From Sutcliffiella tianshenii (lineage in GTDB: Bacteria; Bacillota; Bacilli; Bacillales; Bacillaceae_I): a DNA stretch of 64,000 bases. The notes below the pieces were generated by a model. The model worked only from the letters and a program-made list of their open reading frames with translations. It was not told the DNA's origin and did no database searches. The position numbers were made by a program, and so were the translations under genes. How positions within the stretch are numbered: the first letter of the stretch is position 1; every line of letters starts with the position of its first letter. The stretch is from the NCBI RefSeq assembly GCF_016908565.1, contig NZ_JAFBED010000001.1, positions 1-64,000 on the forward strand. Direction: 5' to 3'. Of the stretch, positions 25,309 through 32,946 are shown one piece after another.

Positions 25309-26094
25309 TTAAAGAATATCCAACCAGATCTTCACGGTTGTCGCTAAAATCAGAAGTGCCAATGTCCACTGCAGCACTTTTGTGTTCATCTTCTGCCCAA
25401 GCTTTGCGCCGATCGGGGCAGCAATGATACTTGCAACCACCATCACGATTGCCGGTATCAACAACACTTGACCTGTAGTGATTTTCCCCACTGTACTGCC
25501 TATGGAGGAAATAAACGTAATGGCAAGAGATGTGGCGATGGTCATCCTTGTAGGGATCTTCAGCACCACAAGCATGATCGGAACGAGAAGGAACGCACCA
25601 GCCGCTCCAACAATTCCGGAGCCGATCCCGACAATGAATGCCAGTATTGCGGCAACGGCCTTATTGAATGTCACCTGATCGAATGGAATATCATCTATAC
25701 CTTTTTTAGGGATAAACATCATAATAACAGCAATCAGAGCTAATATTCCATACACCACGTTAATAGAATCCTCATTCATAAAGCCGGAGCCATACCCACC
25801 GATGAAGCTTCCGAGCAGGATGCTGACACCCATATAGATGATCAAATCCTTATTCAGGAAGCCGCCTTTTCGGTATGCCCAAACACCCGAAATGGTTGCA
25901 AAGAACACCTGAACCGCACTCACACCTGATACCTCATGGGCCGTCAAAGCGGTCAATCCTAGCAATGGTGGAATATAAAGCAGCATCGGATACTTAATGA
26001 TCGACCCGCCAATCCCGACCATCCCGGAAACAAATGATCCCACAAACCCAATCGCAAACAACGTCACAATCCACATTAAATCAAACTCCATCAT
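25309..26094 (-). CDS. sulfite exporter TauE/SafE family permease
   Basis: A 261-aa membrane protein with seven to eight hydrophobic segments, of the TauE/SafE family thought to move sulfite, thiosulfate or other sulfur oxyanions. The family repeat GxxxGxxxGxGGxxxxxP appears as [21 protein letters not shown] and again as [23 protein letters not shown]. subtilis YrkJ holds the same place in the yrk sulfur operon. It is separated from yrkH by 104 bases containing a large inverted repeat and is probably in the same regulon: export of the sulfite made by the MBL dioxygenase would fit. Confidence 0.88.
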   Translation of the reverse strand: MMEFDLMWIVTLFAIGFVGSFVSGMVGIGGSIIKYPMLLYIPPLLGLTALTAHEVSGVSAVQVFFATISGVWAYRKGGFLNKDLIIYMGVSILLGSFIGGYGSGFMNEDSINVVYGILALIAVIMMFIPKKGIDDIPFDQVTFNKAVAAILAFIVGIGSGIVGAAGAFLLVPIMLVVLKIPTRMTIATSLAITFISSIGSTVGKITTGQVLLIPAIVMVVASIIAAPIGAKLGQKMNTKVLQWTLALLILATTVKIWLDIL

Positions 26095-26133
26095 TCATTC
26101 CCCTCCTTCTGTTCGAGCTGTACGAGATGATGC

Positions 26134-26175
26134 ATGAAATTCCTGCCGGGGTCTGGCCCCTCACAGGAATTTCAT
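26134..26175. repeat. large hairpin carrying the CCTGCCGGGGTCTGGCCCCT motif
   Basis: A perfect 12-bp inverted repeat ATGAAATTCCTG / CAGGAATTTCAT encloses an 18-base loop with GGGG and CCCC that can extend the stem. The 20-base motif at 26142-26161 recurs in the opposite orientation at 30057-30076. Confidence 0.8.
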
Positions 26176-26198
26176 CTCATTGTCATCACTCTGTAATC

Positions 26199-27326
26199 TT
26201 ATCCGTGTACGGCACAGCGGTTTGGACCGATTTCCATGTCGCGCTGTTCGTCGTCTGATGGGTTGATTTTACCCATGTTAAGTTCACGGATTTGTTGGTA
26301 TGCATTCGGCTGTGGAGGAAGGTTTTCGGAAACCAGCTTGCGGAATTCCTCTTCGTCCTCGATGTTCAATCCAGCGTTGTTTGCAAACAGATCGCCTAAG
26401 CGAGCTGCCACAAGACCGCCTTCGCCTACTTCTGACATGTTCCCGAAGTGTGCAGGTAGAACCACCAATTCCTCTGAAAGCTCTTTATAGCGTGCATATA
26501 ATGTTTCACGAAGATCTGCCACCCAGTCCTCCGCTTTCCCTGCAAGATCAGGTCGGCCGATGGATTCCACGAACAGGATGTCCCCACTTAATAGGAAGCG
26601 GTCATCCACTACAAAGGATGTACTTCCGATCGTATGGCCCGGTGAGTAGATAGCTTGAACCGTCACTTTGGTAGAACCAACAGTAATTTCTACACCGTCT
26701 TCCAGCTTTTCATAAGCAAATGTCACTTCTTCTGCATCTTTCGGAGGCAACCAGTATGTTGCATTTGTTGCTTCACGAAGCAAACGTCCACCAGAAATGT
26801 GATCGGCATGTAAGTGAGTATCCGCAACATGCACAAGCTTCAACCCTTTTTCTTCGATGAAAGATACATATTGATCAACCATGCGAGTGGAATCGATGAT
26901 CATCGCTTCTCCATCAGACTCTACAAGGTAGGATAAGCAGCCTTTTCCGATACGTACGAATTGATACAATGTTCCGCCGTCAGCCAAGTCAGCCACCTTC
27001 ACCGGCTCCAAGTACTCACTCCAAGCCTTCATTCCGCCTTTTAGATAGGATACATTCTTCACTCCGGCTTCCACGAGCATTTCACCAACAAATACAGAAG
27101 AGCCTTCTTTTGCACAAACTACAAGAACATTCTCAGCCGGAATATCTCCTAAGATTTCTTCCACGCCTTCCATAAGATCGAAATAAGGAATATTCTTATG
27201 CTTTACAGAAGCGCCTTCGATTTTCCAATCAGCAAATGCATCTTCATTACGTACATCCAAAATAAATAATGGCTCATTGTTTAAGATCTTCTTCGTTACT
27301 TCTTTTGCAGTCATTGCGTTTAACAT
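26199..27326 (-). CDS. yrkH: rhodanese / MBL-fold persulfide-dioxygenase-like protein (YrkH-like)
   Basis: A 375-aa fusion. Residues ~8-105 are a rhodanese domain with the persulfide-carrying Cys71 (VVCAKEGSS); the rest is a metallo-beta-lactamase domain with the metal motif THLHADH (residues ~167-173), GHTIGS and the downstream [16 protein letters not shown] persulfide dioxygenases oxidise glutathione/bacillithiol persulfide or sulfane sulfur to sulfite with O2. Here rhodanese comes first and dioxygenase second, the reverse of CstB in Staphylococcus. RBS GGGGG precedes the ATG, and a CstR-type operator (27333-27348) lies directly upstream, giving this gene a likely second promoter. Confidence 0.85.
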   Translation of the reverse strand: MLNAMTAKEVTKKILNNEPLFILDVRNEDAFADWKIEGASVKHKNIPYFDLMEGVEEILGDIPAENVLVVCAKEGSSVFVGEMLVEAGVKNVSYLKGGMKAWSEYLEPVKVADLADGGTLYQFVRIGKGCLSYLVESDGEAMIIDSTRMVDQYVSFIEEKGLKLVHVADTHLHADHISGGRLLREATNATYWLPPKDAEEVTFAYEKLEDGVEITVGSTKVTVQAIYSPGHTIGSTSFVVDDRFLLSGDILFVESIGRPDLAGKAEDWVADLRETLYARYKELSEELVVLPAHFGNMSEVGEGGLVAARLGDLFANNAGLNIEDEEEFRKLVSENLPPQPNAYQQIRELNMGKINPSDDEQRDMEIGPNRCAVHG

Positions 27327-27332
27327 GAGTAA

Positions 27333-27348
27333 ATACCCCCTATGGTAT
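27333..27348. promoter_or_regulatory. CstR-type operator, copy 7 (internal, before yrkH)
   Basis: ATACCCCCTATGGTAT, a 16-bp ATACC-N6-GGTAT palindrome, lying between yrkF and yrkH. The six other copies are near the TusA gene and the cstR gene. Confidence 0.75.
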
Positions 27349-27366
27349 AATTTTAGTTAAAAAAAT

Positions 27367-27918
27367 TTATGCAGTAGGACCTTCCCACTTGGACATCCCA
27401 GGAATGACATTAATAACATTAGTAAAGCCTTTTTCTGTCAACTTTTGAGCAGCCAGATCACTGCGGTTTCCTGTACGGCAAATGATAAACGTTTCTTTTG
27501 TTTTATCTAAGCTTTCCGCTAACATTTCCAATTCACCAAGTGGCATGGAAACAGCACCAGGAATATGGCCGAATGCATATTCTGCAGGCTCGCGCACATC
27601 AATGACTGTTACATCATCGTTTAATTTTGCTTGTAGCTCATCATTGCTTGCTGTATGCGGGTGCTTCTGTTCCTCTTTTTCTTCTTCAGAACGTGCCTTA
27701 CGGATGTAATGCTTCAGCACATCGCCTTCTTCCATCGTACCTAAATACTGATGGCCCACTTTTTCTGCCCAAGCAGCAATATCCGCCTTGGAGCCTTTAT
27801 CTGTTGCCAATACTTCCAAAACTTCTCCAGCTTCTATCTGGTCGATTGATTTTTTTGTACATACGATTGGCATTGGACATGCCAATCCTTTTGCATCAAG
27901 CGTTAAATTTACTTTCAT
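27367..27918 (-). CDS. yrkF: TusA-rhodanese fusion sulfurtransferase (YrkF-like)
   Basis: A 183-aa two-domain sulfur carrier. Residues 1-75 form a TusA domain with the active Cys14 in DAKGLACPMP (a second Cys at 20); residues ~90-180 form a rhodanese with Cys~147 in FIICRTGNRSD. The two cysteines probably pass sulfane sulfur internally. It lies 24 bases after the next rhodanese gene, in the yrk/cst-type operon. Confidence 0.88.
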   Translation of the reverse strand: MKVNLTLDAKGLACPMPIVCTKKSIDQIEAGEVLEVLATDKGSKADIAAWAEKVGHQYLGTMEEGDVLKHYIRKARSEEEKEEQKHPHTASNDELQAKLNDDVTVIDVREPAEYAFGHIPGAVSMPLGELEMLAESLDKTKETFIICRTGNRSDLAAQKLTEKGFTNVINVIPGMSKWEGPTA

Positions 27919-27942
27919 CTATAAACAGCTCCCTTGCCAGAA

Positions 27943-28239
27943 TTATTTTACTTCGCCTTCCCAATCAAGCATACCGCCAACCATGTTCGTAACATCAAAG
28001 CCATGTGCTTCCAAAAACATCGTAGCTTGAGCGCTTCTGCCACCTGAACGGCAAACGATGATATGCGCTTTCGTTTTATCAATATCCTGCGTGCGGAACT
28101 CCAATAAGCTTAAAGGGATGTTGGTTGCTACAGGGATCTTGCCTGCAGCTACCTCTTCCGCTTCTCTTACATCTATGATTGAAACTTCCTCACCGGCAGC
28201 GAGCTTTTTTTCTAATTCTTTCGTAGAAATTTGCTTCAT
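27943..28239 (-). CDS. single-domain rhodanese
   Basis: A 98-aa cytosolic rhodanese with active-site Cys63 in IIVCRSGGRSAQ and the conserved Asp of IIDVREAEEVAAGKIPVATNIPLSLLEF. The loop after the Cys (RSGGRS) fits thiosulfate or persulfide sulfurtransferases. It is within the operon, 21 bases downstream of the membrane-anchored rhodanese. Confidence 0.88.
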   Translation of the reverse strand: MKQISTKELEKKLAAGEEVSIIDVREAEEVAAGKIPVATNIPLSLLEFRTQDIDKTKAHIIVCRSGGRSAQATMFLEAHGFDVTNMVGGMLDWEGEVK

Positions 28240-28260
28240 GACAGTTTCCCCCTTTATTTT

Positions 28261-28617
28261 TTACCAGGCGTTCATGCCGCCCTTTACATTTGCAACCTTT
28301 GTAAAACCAAGCTTTTTCAGCTTTTTGACCGCTGCATTGCTGCGCATGCCGCTTTGACAGATGACCACTACCTCTTTTTCTTTAGATAGCTTACCTGTCT
28401 CTGTGTGCAAGGTAGCGAGCGGGAGATTCTTGAACTGCTTAATATGATTTCCCTTGAACTCCATCGGTGTGCGTACATCAATGAATTGCTTGTTCTTATC
28501 GTTCAGTTCCTTTTTCAGATCAGCCGTTGTAAGCTGCCTTACTCCGGAAGCTGGTTTCATTTTCAATATAATAAATACTATGATTGCTCCAATCAGAACG
28601 TATTGAATGATTTCCAT
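28261..28617 (-). CDS. membrane-anchored rhodanese
   Basis: A 118-aa protein with an N-terminal membrane segment (residues ~4-22: IIQYVLIGAIIVFIILKM) followed by a rhodanese domain with Cys87 in VVICQSGMRSNAA. Its fold probably faces outside or inside depending on topology; the short N-terminus with following Lys suggests the catalytic domain is cytoplasmic by the positive-inside rule, but that is uncertain. The start is unsure: an in-frame GTG at 28629 or the ATG at 28617. Confidence 0.8.
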   Translation of the reverse strand: MEIIQYVLIGAIIVFIILKMKPASGVRQLTTADLKKELNDKNKQFIDVRTPMEFKGNHIKQFKNLPLATLHTETGKLSKEKEVVVICQSGMRSNAAVKKLKKLGFTKVANVKGGMNAW

Positions 28618-28632
28618 CGAACGTTTCACATC

Positions 28633-29115
28633 CTATATGAATAAGTTGACATTACCTTCGGATGCATCCGCTAAATATGCTCCTACTCCTGCATACTCAA
28701 TTCCTTCAAGCATCTCTTCATGCTTCAAGCCTAATAAGTCCACTGTCATCTGGCATCCAACCAATTTCACGTCCAGATCTTTCGCCAATTCAATCAAGTT
28801 AGGAAGAGACTCTACATTATGCTTTTTCATGATTCCCTTGATCATTTTTGGACCCATTCCTGCCATATGCATGTTGGACAAACCTAATCTGTTAGCTCCA
28901 CGTGGCATCATCTTGCCGAACATTTTTTCGATAAAGTTCTTCTTCACAGGCACAAGCTCATCCTTACGCAAGGCATTCAATCCCCAGAAAGTATGGAAAA
29001 TCGTCACCTCATGATCGTATGCTGCTGCACCAGTTGCAATAATATAAGCGGCCATTGCCTTATCATAATCTCCACTGAATAATACGATGGTTGTTTTCTT
29101 TTTTTCGATTGTCAT
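28633..29115 (-). CDS. yrkE: DsrE/DsrF/DrsH-like family protein (YrkE-like)
   Basis: A 160-aa DsrE-fold sulfur-relay protein. A conserved Cys is present in VKLVGCQMTVDLLGLKHEEM near residue 125, the usual sulfur-carrying position, with the N-terminal strand TTIVLFSGDYDKAMAAYIIATGAAAYDHEV. It is likely to accept sulfur from TusA or rhodanese. It is the second gene of the operon, 15 bases after the TusA gene. In B. subtilis the same order is yrkE beside yrkF. Confidence 0.85.
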   Translation of the reverse strand: MTIEKKKTTIVLFSGDYDKAMAAYIIATGAAAYDHEVTIFHTFWGLNALRKDELVPVKKNFIEKMFGKMMPRGANRLGLSNMHMAGMGPKMIKGIMKKHNVESLPNLIELAKDLDVKLVGCQMTVDLLGLKHEEMLEGIEYAGVGAYLADASEGNVNLFI

Positions 29116-29130
29116 AGGTTAAATTCCTCC

Positions 29131-29358
29131 TTAGGCTTTCTTGATATAGAATGTGAATACGTCTTGCTCTTCTTTCATGTCCACTAATTCGTTACCTGTA
29201 GATTTGGACCATGCAGCCAAGTCTGTTTTAGCACCTTTATCTGTTGCAATCACTTCCAAGATCTCACCAGAGTTCAATTCGTTTAACGCCTTCTTTGTTT
29301 TTACTAATGGCATCGGGCAAGCTAATCCTTTAACATCTAATACTTTGTTTGCATTCAT
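29131..29358 (-). CDS. yrkI: TusA family sulfur carrier (YrkI-like)
   Basis: A 75-aa single TusA domain with Cys14 in DVKGLACPMPLVKTKKAL, the position that carries persulfide sulfur. The start at 29358 follows CAAGGAGGAAATT and removes a longer in-frame extension to 29397 that has no RBS. It is the first gene of the five-gene run after a promoter region packed with CstR-type operators. Confidence 0.9.
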   Translation of the reverse strand: MNANKVLDVKGLACPMPLVKTKKALNELNSGEILEVIATDKGAKTDLAAWSKSTGNELVDMKEEQDVFTFYIKKA

Positions 29359-29401
29359 TTTTAATTTCCTCCTTGAGTGTTGGTTTAATATTTTCACCCA
29401 T

Positions 29402-29417
29402 ATACCTAGCGGGGTAT
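29402..29417. promoter_or_regulatory. CstR-type operator, copy 1
   Basis: ATACCTAGCGGGGTAT, ATACC-N6-GGTAT, immediately upstream of the yrkI RBS. Confidence 0.75.
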
Positions 29418-29448
29418 ATTTCTGATTAAAAAAATATAATTGCTTCGA

Positions 29449-29464
29449 ATACCGCCAGGGGTAT
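29449..29464. promoter_or_regulatory. CstR-type operator, copy 2
   Basis: ATACCGCCAGGGGTAT, 16 bp, 47 bases from copy 1. Confidence 0.75.
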
Positions 29465-29499
29465 TAAAGCTTGTAAAAAAAATATCTTGTGTACATTGT

Positions 29500-29515
29500 A
29501 TACCCCATAGGGTAT
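29500..29515. promoter_or_regulatory. CstR-type operator, copy 3
   Basis: ATACCCCATAGGGTAT, a perfect palindrome except the centre; it lies within the spacer of a second possible promoter, TTTACA-17-TACAAT, on the minus strand. Confidence 0.8.
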
Positions 29516-29546
29516 TTTGTAAAGCAAAAAATTTTACCATCTCGTT

Positions 29547-29562
29547 ATACCCTGTTGGGTAT
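29547..29562. promoter_or_regulatory. CstR-type operator, copy 4
   Basis: ATACCCTGTTGGGTAT, 16 bp, 47 bases from copy 3. Confidence 0.75.
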
Positions 29563-29578
29563 TTATCAGGGTAATAAT

Positions 29579-29594
29579 ATACCCGTACAGGTAT
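29579..29594. promoter_or_regulatory. CstR-type operator, copy 5
   Basis: ATACCCGTACAGGTAT, overlapping the -10 box of the promoter at 29593-29621. Confidence 0.8.
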
Positions 29595-29621
29595 ACTATC
29601 AAGCATCTATGCTTTTGTCAA
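29593..29621 (-). promoter_or_regulatory. SigA-type promoter of the sulfur operon
   Basis: On the minus strand TTGACA (29616-29621), 17 bases, TAGTAT (29593-29598). Operator copy 5 overlaps the -10, and copies 1-4 follow downstream within the leader. Confidence 0.75.
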
Positions 29622-29632
29622 CATGTTCGTTG

Positions 29633-29893
29633 TTATCTGCTTTTAATAAGAAGATCTACGGCTTGTTTCACAACTTCACTAGTATCTTCACCGTTGATTA
29701 CATTCTGGCGGACGCATTGTTCAAGGTTTGTGCTGACAATGACGCCAATCGCACGGTCAATCGCCGTTTTAGCTGCATTCAACTGCGCTACCACATCGCG
29801 GCAATCCTCGCCCTGCTCCATCATATGAAGCACCCCGCGAATCTGGCCCTCAGCCCGCTTCAAACGATTCTTCACTTGGGAGTTATACTCCAT
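29633..29893 (-). CDS. cstR: CsoR-family persulfide-sensing repressor (CstR type, YrkD-like)
   Basis: An 86-aa all-helical DUF156 repressor. Cysteines are at 31 (EDCRDVV) and 60 (LEQCVRQN), the same numbers as the reactive pair of Staphylococcus CstR. The His that binds copper in true CsoR (usually HLxxC) is Asn56 here, so copper sensing is unlikely and persulfide sensing is favoured. The start at 29893 has AGGAGG 10 bases upstream; the frame extends to 30016 without an RBS. Its own promoter carries an operator copy, so it is autoregulated. Confidence 0.88.
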   Translation of the reverse strand: MEYNSQVKNRLKRAEGQIRGVLHMMEQGEDCRDVVAQLNAAKTAIDRAIGVIVSTNLEQCVRQNVINGEDTSEVVKQAVDLLIKSR

Positions 29894-29956
29894 AATCCTA
29901 ACACCTCCTATATAACCTGAATGAGGTATGCCCTCACTCGCAGCTTCCATGTCCTT

Positions 29957-29985
29957 ATAATATACCCCCATAGGTATTTTGTCAA
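29957..29985 (-). promoter_or_regulatory. SigA-type promoter of cstR
   Basis: On the minus strand TTGACA (29980-29985), 17 bases, TATTAT (29957-29962), with a CstR-type operator filling the spacer. Confidence 0.8.
29962..29977. promoter_or_regulatory. CstR-type operator, copy 6
   Basis: ATACCCCCATAGGTAT, between the -35 and -10 of the cstR promoter. Confidence 0.8.
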
Positions 29986-30056
29986 CACCTGAGATTTGAT
30001 TCCAGTAAGGAAGCAAAATAGGGAGTGAACTTAAGGAGTGAAAGTAAGAAAAAATA

Positions 30057-30076
30057 AGGGGCCAGACCCCGGCAGG
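30057..30076. repeat. inverted copy of the CCTGCCGGGGTCTGGCCCCT motif
   Basis: AGGGGCCAGACCCCGGCAGG is the exact reverse complement of the 20 bases at 26142-26161. The two copies lie outside both ends of yrkH-to-cstR. The surrounding inverted arms seen at the left copy are not present here. Confidence 0.85.
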
Positions 30077-30151
30077 GATTTTGATTTACACGTCGAACGC
30101 TTTTTGTTATTTTGGATGTATGTTAGTTGTTTTATGTATGGAGGCGGATGT

Positions 30152-30529
30152 ATGAAGTATAAACGGAATGAGCCGTTTCGATATGAATTTTGGATGCCGG
30201 TGCGCGTTAATTTTTATATCAGCAGGATCAATGGAAAAACGACCGCCTCTTCCGAAGGGGAGGGCAGGGTGCTCGATATCAGTCCGAGCGGTTTAAGGAT
30301 GCAGACTTCCCTAGACATCCCTTCCAATCAGGATGTTGAGCTGACGATGCATATGACCATAGGCAGCAGGGAAATCGCCCTCATCGGTAACATTGTCTGG
30401 CAGAAGAAAGTCTTCCCATCTTTTCAATATGGGGTGGAAATGATTTCAGATGCATTTGAAGACCAGATCATTTATGCGTTAAAGGAATTCCAGAAACAGC
30501 ACCGATCTAATAATGGTAATGATAAATAA
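30152..30529 (+). CDS. PilZ domain protein
   Basis: A 125-aa protein made of a single PilZ domain, the usual cyclic-di-GMP receptor fold. The Arg-containing N-terminal loop is KRNEPFRYEF (Arg5 and Arg10; spacing one longer than the canonical RxxxR) and the second motif D-x-S-x-x-G is Asp42-Ser44-Gly47 in VLDISPSGLRM. Binding of c-di-GMP is therefore probable but not certain. The ATG at 30152 follows GGAGGCGGATGT; a longer upstream frame has no RBS. It stands alone between the sulfur island and the carbohydrate island. Confidence 0.8.
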   Translation: MKYKRNEPFRYEFWMPVRVNFYISRINGKTTASSEGEGRVLDISPSGLRMQTSLDIPSNQDVELTMHMTIGSREIALIGNIVWQKKVFPSFQYGVEMISDAFEDQIIYALKEFQKQHRSNNGNDK

Positions 30530-30530
30530 G

Positions 30531-30577
30531 AAAGAGCGTCTCCTCCATTTCAAATTGGAGAAAAACGCTCTTTTTTT
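30531..30577. terminator. bidirectional terminator after the PilZ gene
   Basis: Outer arms AAAGAGCGT / ACGCTCTTT and inner CTCC / GGAG form a long hairpin followed by TTTTTTT on the plus strand; it also serves the convergent TIM-barrel gene. Confidence 0.85.
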
Positions 30578-31457
30578 ATTTTACCTTAACCACTCCAGGT
30601 ATCTGTTCCAAAAAACGCTTGGCCATCAAGATTCCCTCTTGCGTCTTTTTCAGATCTCCGCCCCAAATCGGGTCTTCATGCTCGATACTGATTACACCGT
30701 CATACCCCACGTCCTGAAGCTCTGAAATGAACCTGTTCCAATCAAGCTCCCCAAGTCCGGGAAGGCGATATCGCCACCAGCTGAAGTCGGTGAGGAATCC
30801 GACTCGCTTCAATCGGTCCGCATCTATTTCCGTATCCTTTGCATGCACATGAAAGATTTTGCTTCCGAACACTTTAATAGGAAGATAAGGATCAATAAAC
30901 TGCCAGATCAGATGGGAAGGGTCATACGCCAGCCCGACATATGGTGAGTCCAACCGTTTAAAAAGCTGGCTCATCAGCTCAGGTGAAATCGCGATATTCC
31001 CCATCAACGGACAGTTTTCAAAAGCGATTTTGACATTTTCCCTCTCCGCCAGCTCCACAATCTCTTCGAAAAAAGCTTCTACTCGATCTAAGCTATTCTC
31101 AGGCTTGGAACGGATGGCGTCGTAGCTATCATAGCGATCACCTTTGGCACTGTCCGAAATTCCGGTGGAAGTGACAACCGTGGGAATACCGAGTTCCCCC
31201 GCCTTTTTTATTCTTGTCATCAGTTCCTTGCGATGCCCGGCAGCAATTTCTGCATCTTCACTTAGGAAATTCCGGCAGTATGTCAAAGCGGCGATATTGA
31301 TATTCCCATCTGTAACCACCCTCTCCAGGTGGTCAAAAGGAATGTTCGGTCCTATTTCCAGATGTCCGATTCCTTGCTGCAAGGACCATTCTACTATTTT
31401 GTTTATATCTGTTATCCCATGATGCACAATCGAATTCGTCAAATAACCGAGTTTCAT
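30576..31457 (-). CDS. sugar phosphate isomerase/epimerase (xylose-isomerase-like TIM barrel)
   Basis: A 293-aa AP-endonuclease-2/xylose-isomerase-like barrel. Likely metal ligands are visible: Glu in IAFENCPLM, Asp/His in AYDPSHLIWQFIDP, His in KIFHVHAKDTEID, and Glu in GVISIEHEDPIWGG. The family includes isomerases, epimerases, inositol dehydratases and, more recently, 3-keto-glycoside cleaving enzymes. It is next to a ROK regulator and one of three such genes in the island, so carbohydrate breakdown is likely but the reaction cannot be named. Confidence 0.8.
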   Translation of the reverse strand: MKLGYLTNSIVHHGITDINKIVEWSLQQGIGHLEIGPNIPFDHLERVVTDGNINIAALTYCRNFLSEDAEIAAGHRKELMTRIKKAGELGIPTVVTSTGISDSAKGDRYDSYDAIRSKPENSLDRVEAFFEEIVELAERENVKIAFENCPLMGNIAISPELMSQLFKRLDSPYVGLAYDPSHLIWQFIDPYLPIKVFGSKIFHVHAKDTEIDADRLKRVGFLTDFSWWRYRLPGLGELDWNRFISELQDVGYDGVISIEHEDPIWGGDLKKTQEGILMAKRFLEQIPGVVKVK

Positions 31458-31493
31458 CTGATCATCACTCTTTTTCTTTTTTTGACTTTCTAA

Positions 31494-31631
31494 ACACCGC
31501 TGTTGATTTCCGCACTAGGCTGCGCTTTCCGCGGGGCGGTGCTGGAGCCTCCTCAGGCTTCGCCTTGCGGGGTCTCCAGCCTACCGCTATCTTCCCGCAG
31601 GAGTCTTCGCCTATTGCTCCAATCAACAGCT
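31494..31631. repeat. palindrome-ended repeat element, copy A
   Basis: A 132-bp element with 10-bp inverted ends GCTGTTGATT (31500-31509) and AATCAACAGC (31622-31631) and a GC-rich inner part. It shares its ends, the CCGCACTAGGCTGCGCTTTC block and the GTCTTCGCCTATTGCTCC block with the element at 51462-51654. Confidence 0.85.
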
Positions 31632-31661
31632 AGACGTAAAGGCGTTTTATGATAGCACCTA

Positions 31662-32825
31662 TTACTTATTTATCGAAACAGTAAAGATGCTCTCCAATAA
31701 AGCGATGCTTGCAGCACCTATTATTCCTTGCTGATCTCCTAGAGCGGTGGTGGTGATTTCCACCTTCCTCTTTCTTGCCAAAAAGGAGTCGGCATTGGCC
31801 TTTTCCCTGATTTCCAAAAGCAGCGGCCCATCTTCCCGGGCCATGTCACCACCAATGACAATCTTCTGGACGTGAAACATATTAATGAAGGAAGAGAGTA
31901 CTACCGCAATTTTCCCTCCTGCCGAGCGAAGGGCTTGCACTGCGTCGGCATCACCATTCCGGCATGCCTCCAACACACTGGTAATCGAATCCATGTTAAG
32001 CTCATGCACCACAGCTTCCTCTGAGGCATAACGCTCCAAGCAGCCTTTGTTGCCACACCAGCAAGCTTTCCCACCCGGCTGATAGGTCATATGCCCGAAT
32101 TCACCTGCACCTGTTGTTTCACTGCGATAGAGCTGATCTCTTAGGAAAAGTCCCGAGCCTATCCCTTGTCCGATGTAAACACATAAGAAGTCCGATTGGT
32201 TCTTACATGCACCAAACATTTTCTCCGCTAAGGTCATGGCGCGGACATGGTGATCCACATATACAGGAAGATTGAAAGACCTAGAGAGCAGTGCCTCAAT
32301 ATCAACATTCTCCCAGCCAAGATGCTCCGCTTCCAAAATCCTTCCACTTTCATAATCCACCAGGCCGACAGATCCCACGCCGATGCAGGAAACAGGGAGT
32401 GCTTTGTTCTCTTGCAAAAAGCTCTCTAATTCCTTCGTCAAAAGCTCCAAAAAGTCGTCCTGACCAATGGTTGCAGGGAGATCAAAGCTTGTGGACTTCA
32501 GCACTTTGCCTCTCAGGGTAACAATGCCGAGTTCCACACGGTCACTTCTGATATGTACACCTGCGACCCTTTTTTTCTCTTCATTTAATCCGAGGACAAC
32601 CGTTTTGCGTCCCGCCCTTTTCAGTTCGCTGACACCATTTCCAAGCTCCACCACATAACCGTACTCCATCAGCTCGTTGACGATATTGGTGATGGTGGCA
32701 GGCGTCAGCTTGGTGAAGGCTGCGATTTCCTGTCGGGTTGGCGCCTCGAGCCTCAGAAGTGTTTGGAACACGAGCGTTCTATTCAATTGTTTCGTTCTTA
32801 ACGTATTCTGACCGATAAATGACAT
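31662..32825 (-). CDS. ROK family transcriptional regulator
   Basis: A 387-aa NagC/XylR-type repressor. Residues ~10-70 are a winged helix-turn-helix (TRQEIAAFTKLTPATITNIVNELMEYGYV); the rest is the ROK sugar-binding domain, with the zinc ligands in GGKACWCGNKGCLERYAS and the sugar-kinase-like ends VCVYIGQGIGSGLF. Catalytic kinase residues are not needed for regulator function. It is divergent from nothing and sits between the TIM-barrel and propeller genes; a sugar ligand is expected. An ATTAATTAA palindrome upstream of the 40123 gene is a possible target. Confidence 0.88.
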   Translation of the reverse strand: MSFIGQNTLRTKQLNRTLVFQTLLRLEAPTRQEIAAFTKLTPATITNIVNELMEYGYVVELGNGVSELKRAGRKTVVLGLNEEKKRVAGVHIRSDRVELGIVTLRGKVLKSTSFDLPATIGQDDFLELLTKELESFLQENKALPVSCIGVGSVGLVDYESGRILEAEHLGWENVDIEALLSRSFNLPVYVDHHVRAMTLAEKMFGACKNQSDFLCVYIGQGIGSGLFLRDQLYRSETTGAGEFGHMTYQPGGKACWCGNKGCLERYASEEAVVHELNMDSITSVLEACRNGDADAVQALRSAGGKIAVVLSSFINMFHVQKIVIGGDMAREDGPLLLEIREKANADSFLARKRKVEITTTALGDQQGIIGAASIALLESIFTVSINK

Positions 32826-32946
32826 TTTCTAAATCCCCTTTTCCTTGGTAGCTCAGGTGTCAGGTAGGATTGTACGGCAAGGAGGATGCTCCTGCACTCT
32901 TACTACTCAGGGGTTTGAAAAGTTAACCTGCCAAGTATGGTTCCTT

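Noticed and set aside
29633-30016. copper-sensing CsoR assignment for the repressor
   Set aside because: The copper-ligand His is Asn and the gene sits in a persulfide operon; CstR is favoured.
30038-30151. N-terminal extension of the PilZ protein
   Set aside because: The extension runs through the repeated GC-rich motif and lacks an RBS, whereas GGAGG precedes the ATG at 30152.
31494-31631. insertion sequence
   Set aside because: The element is only ~130 bp, with no transposase frame or clear target duplication; kept as a repeat.
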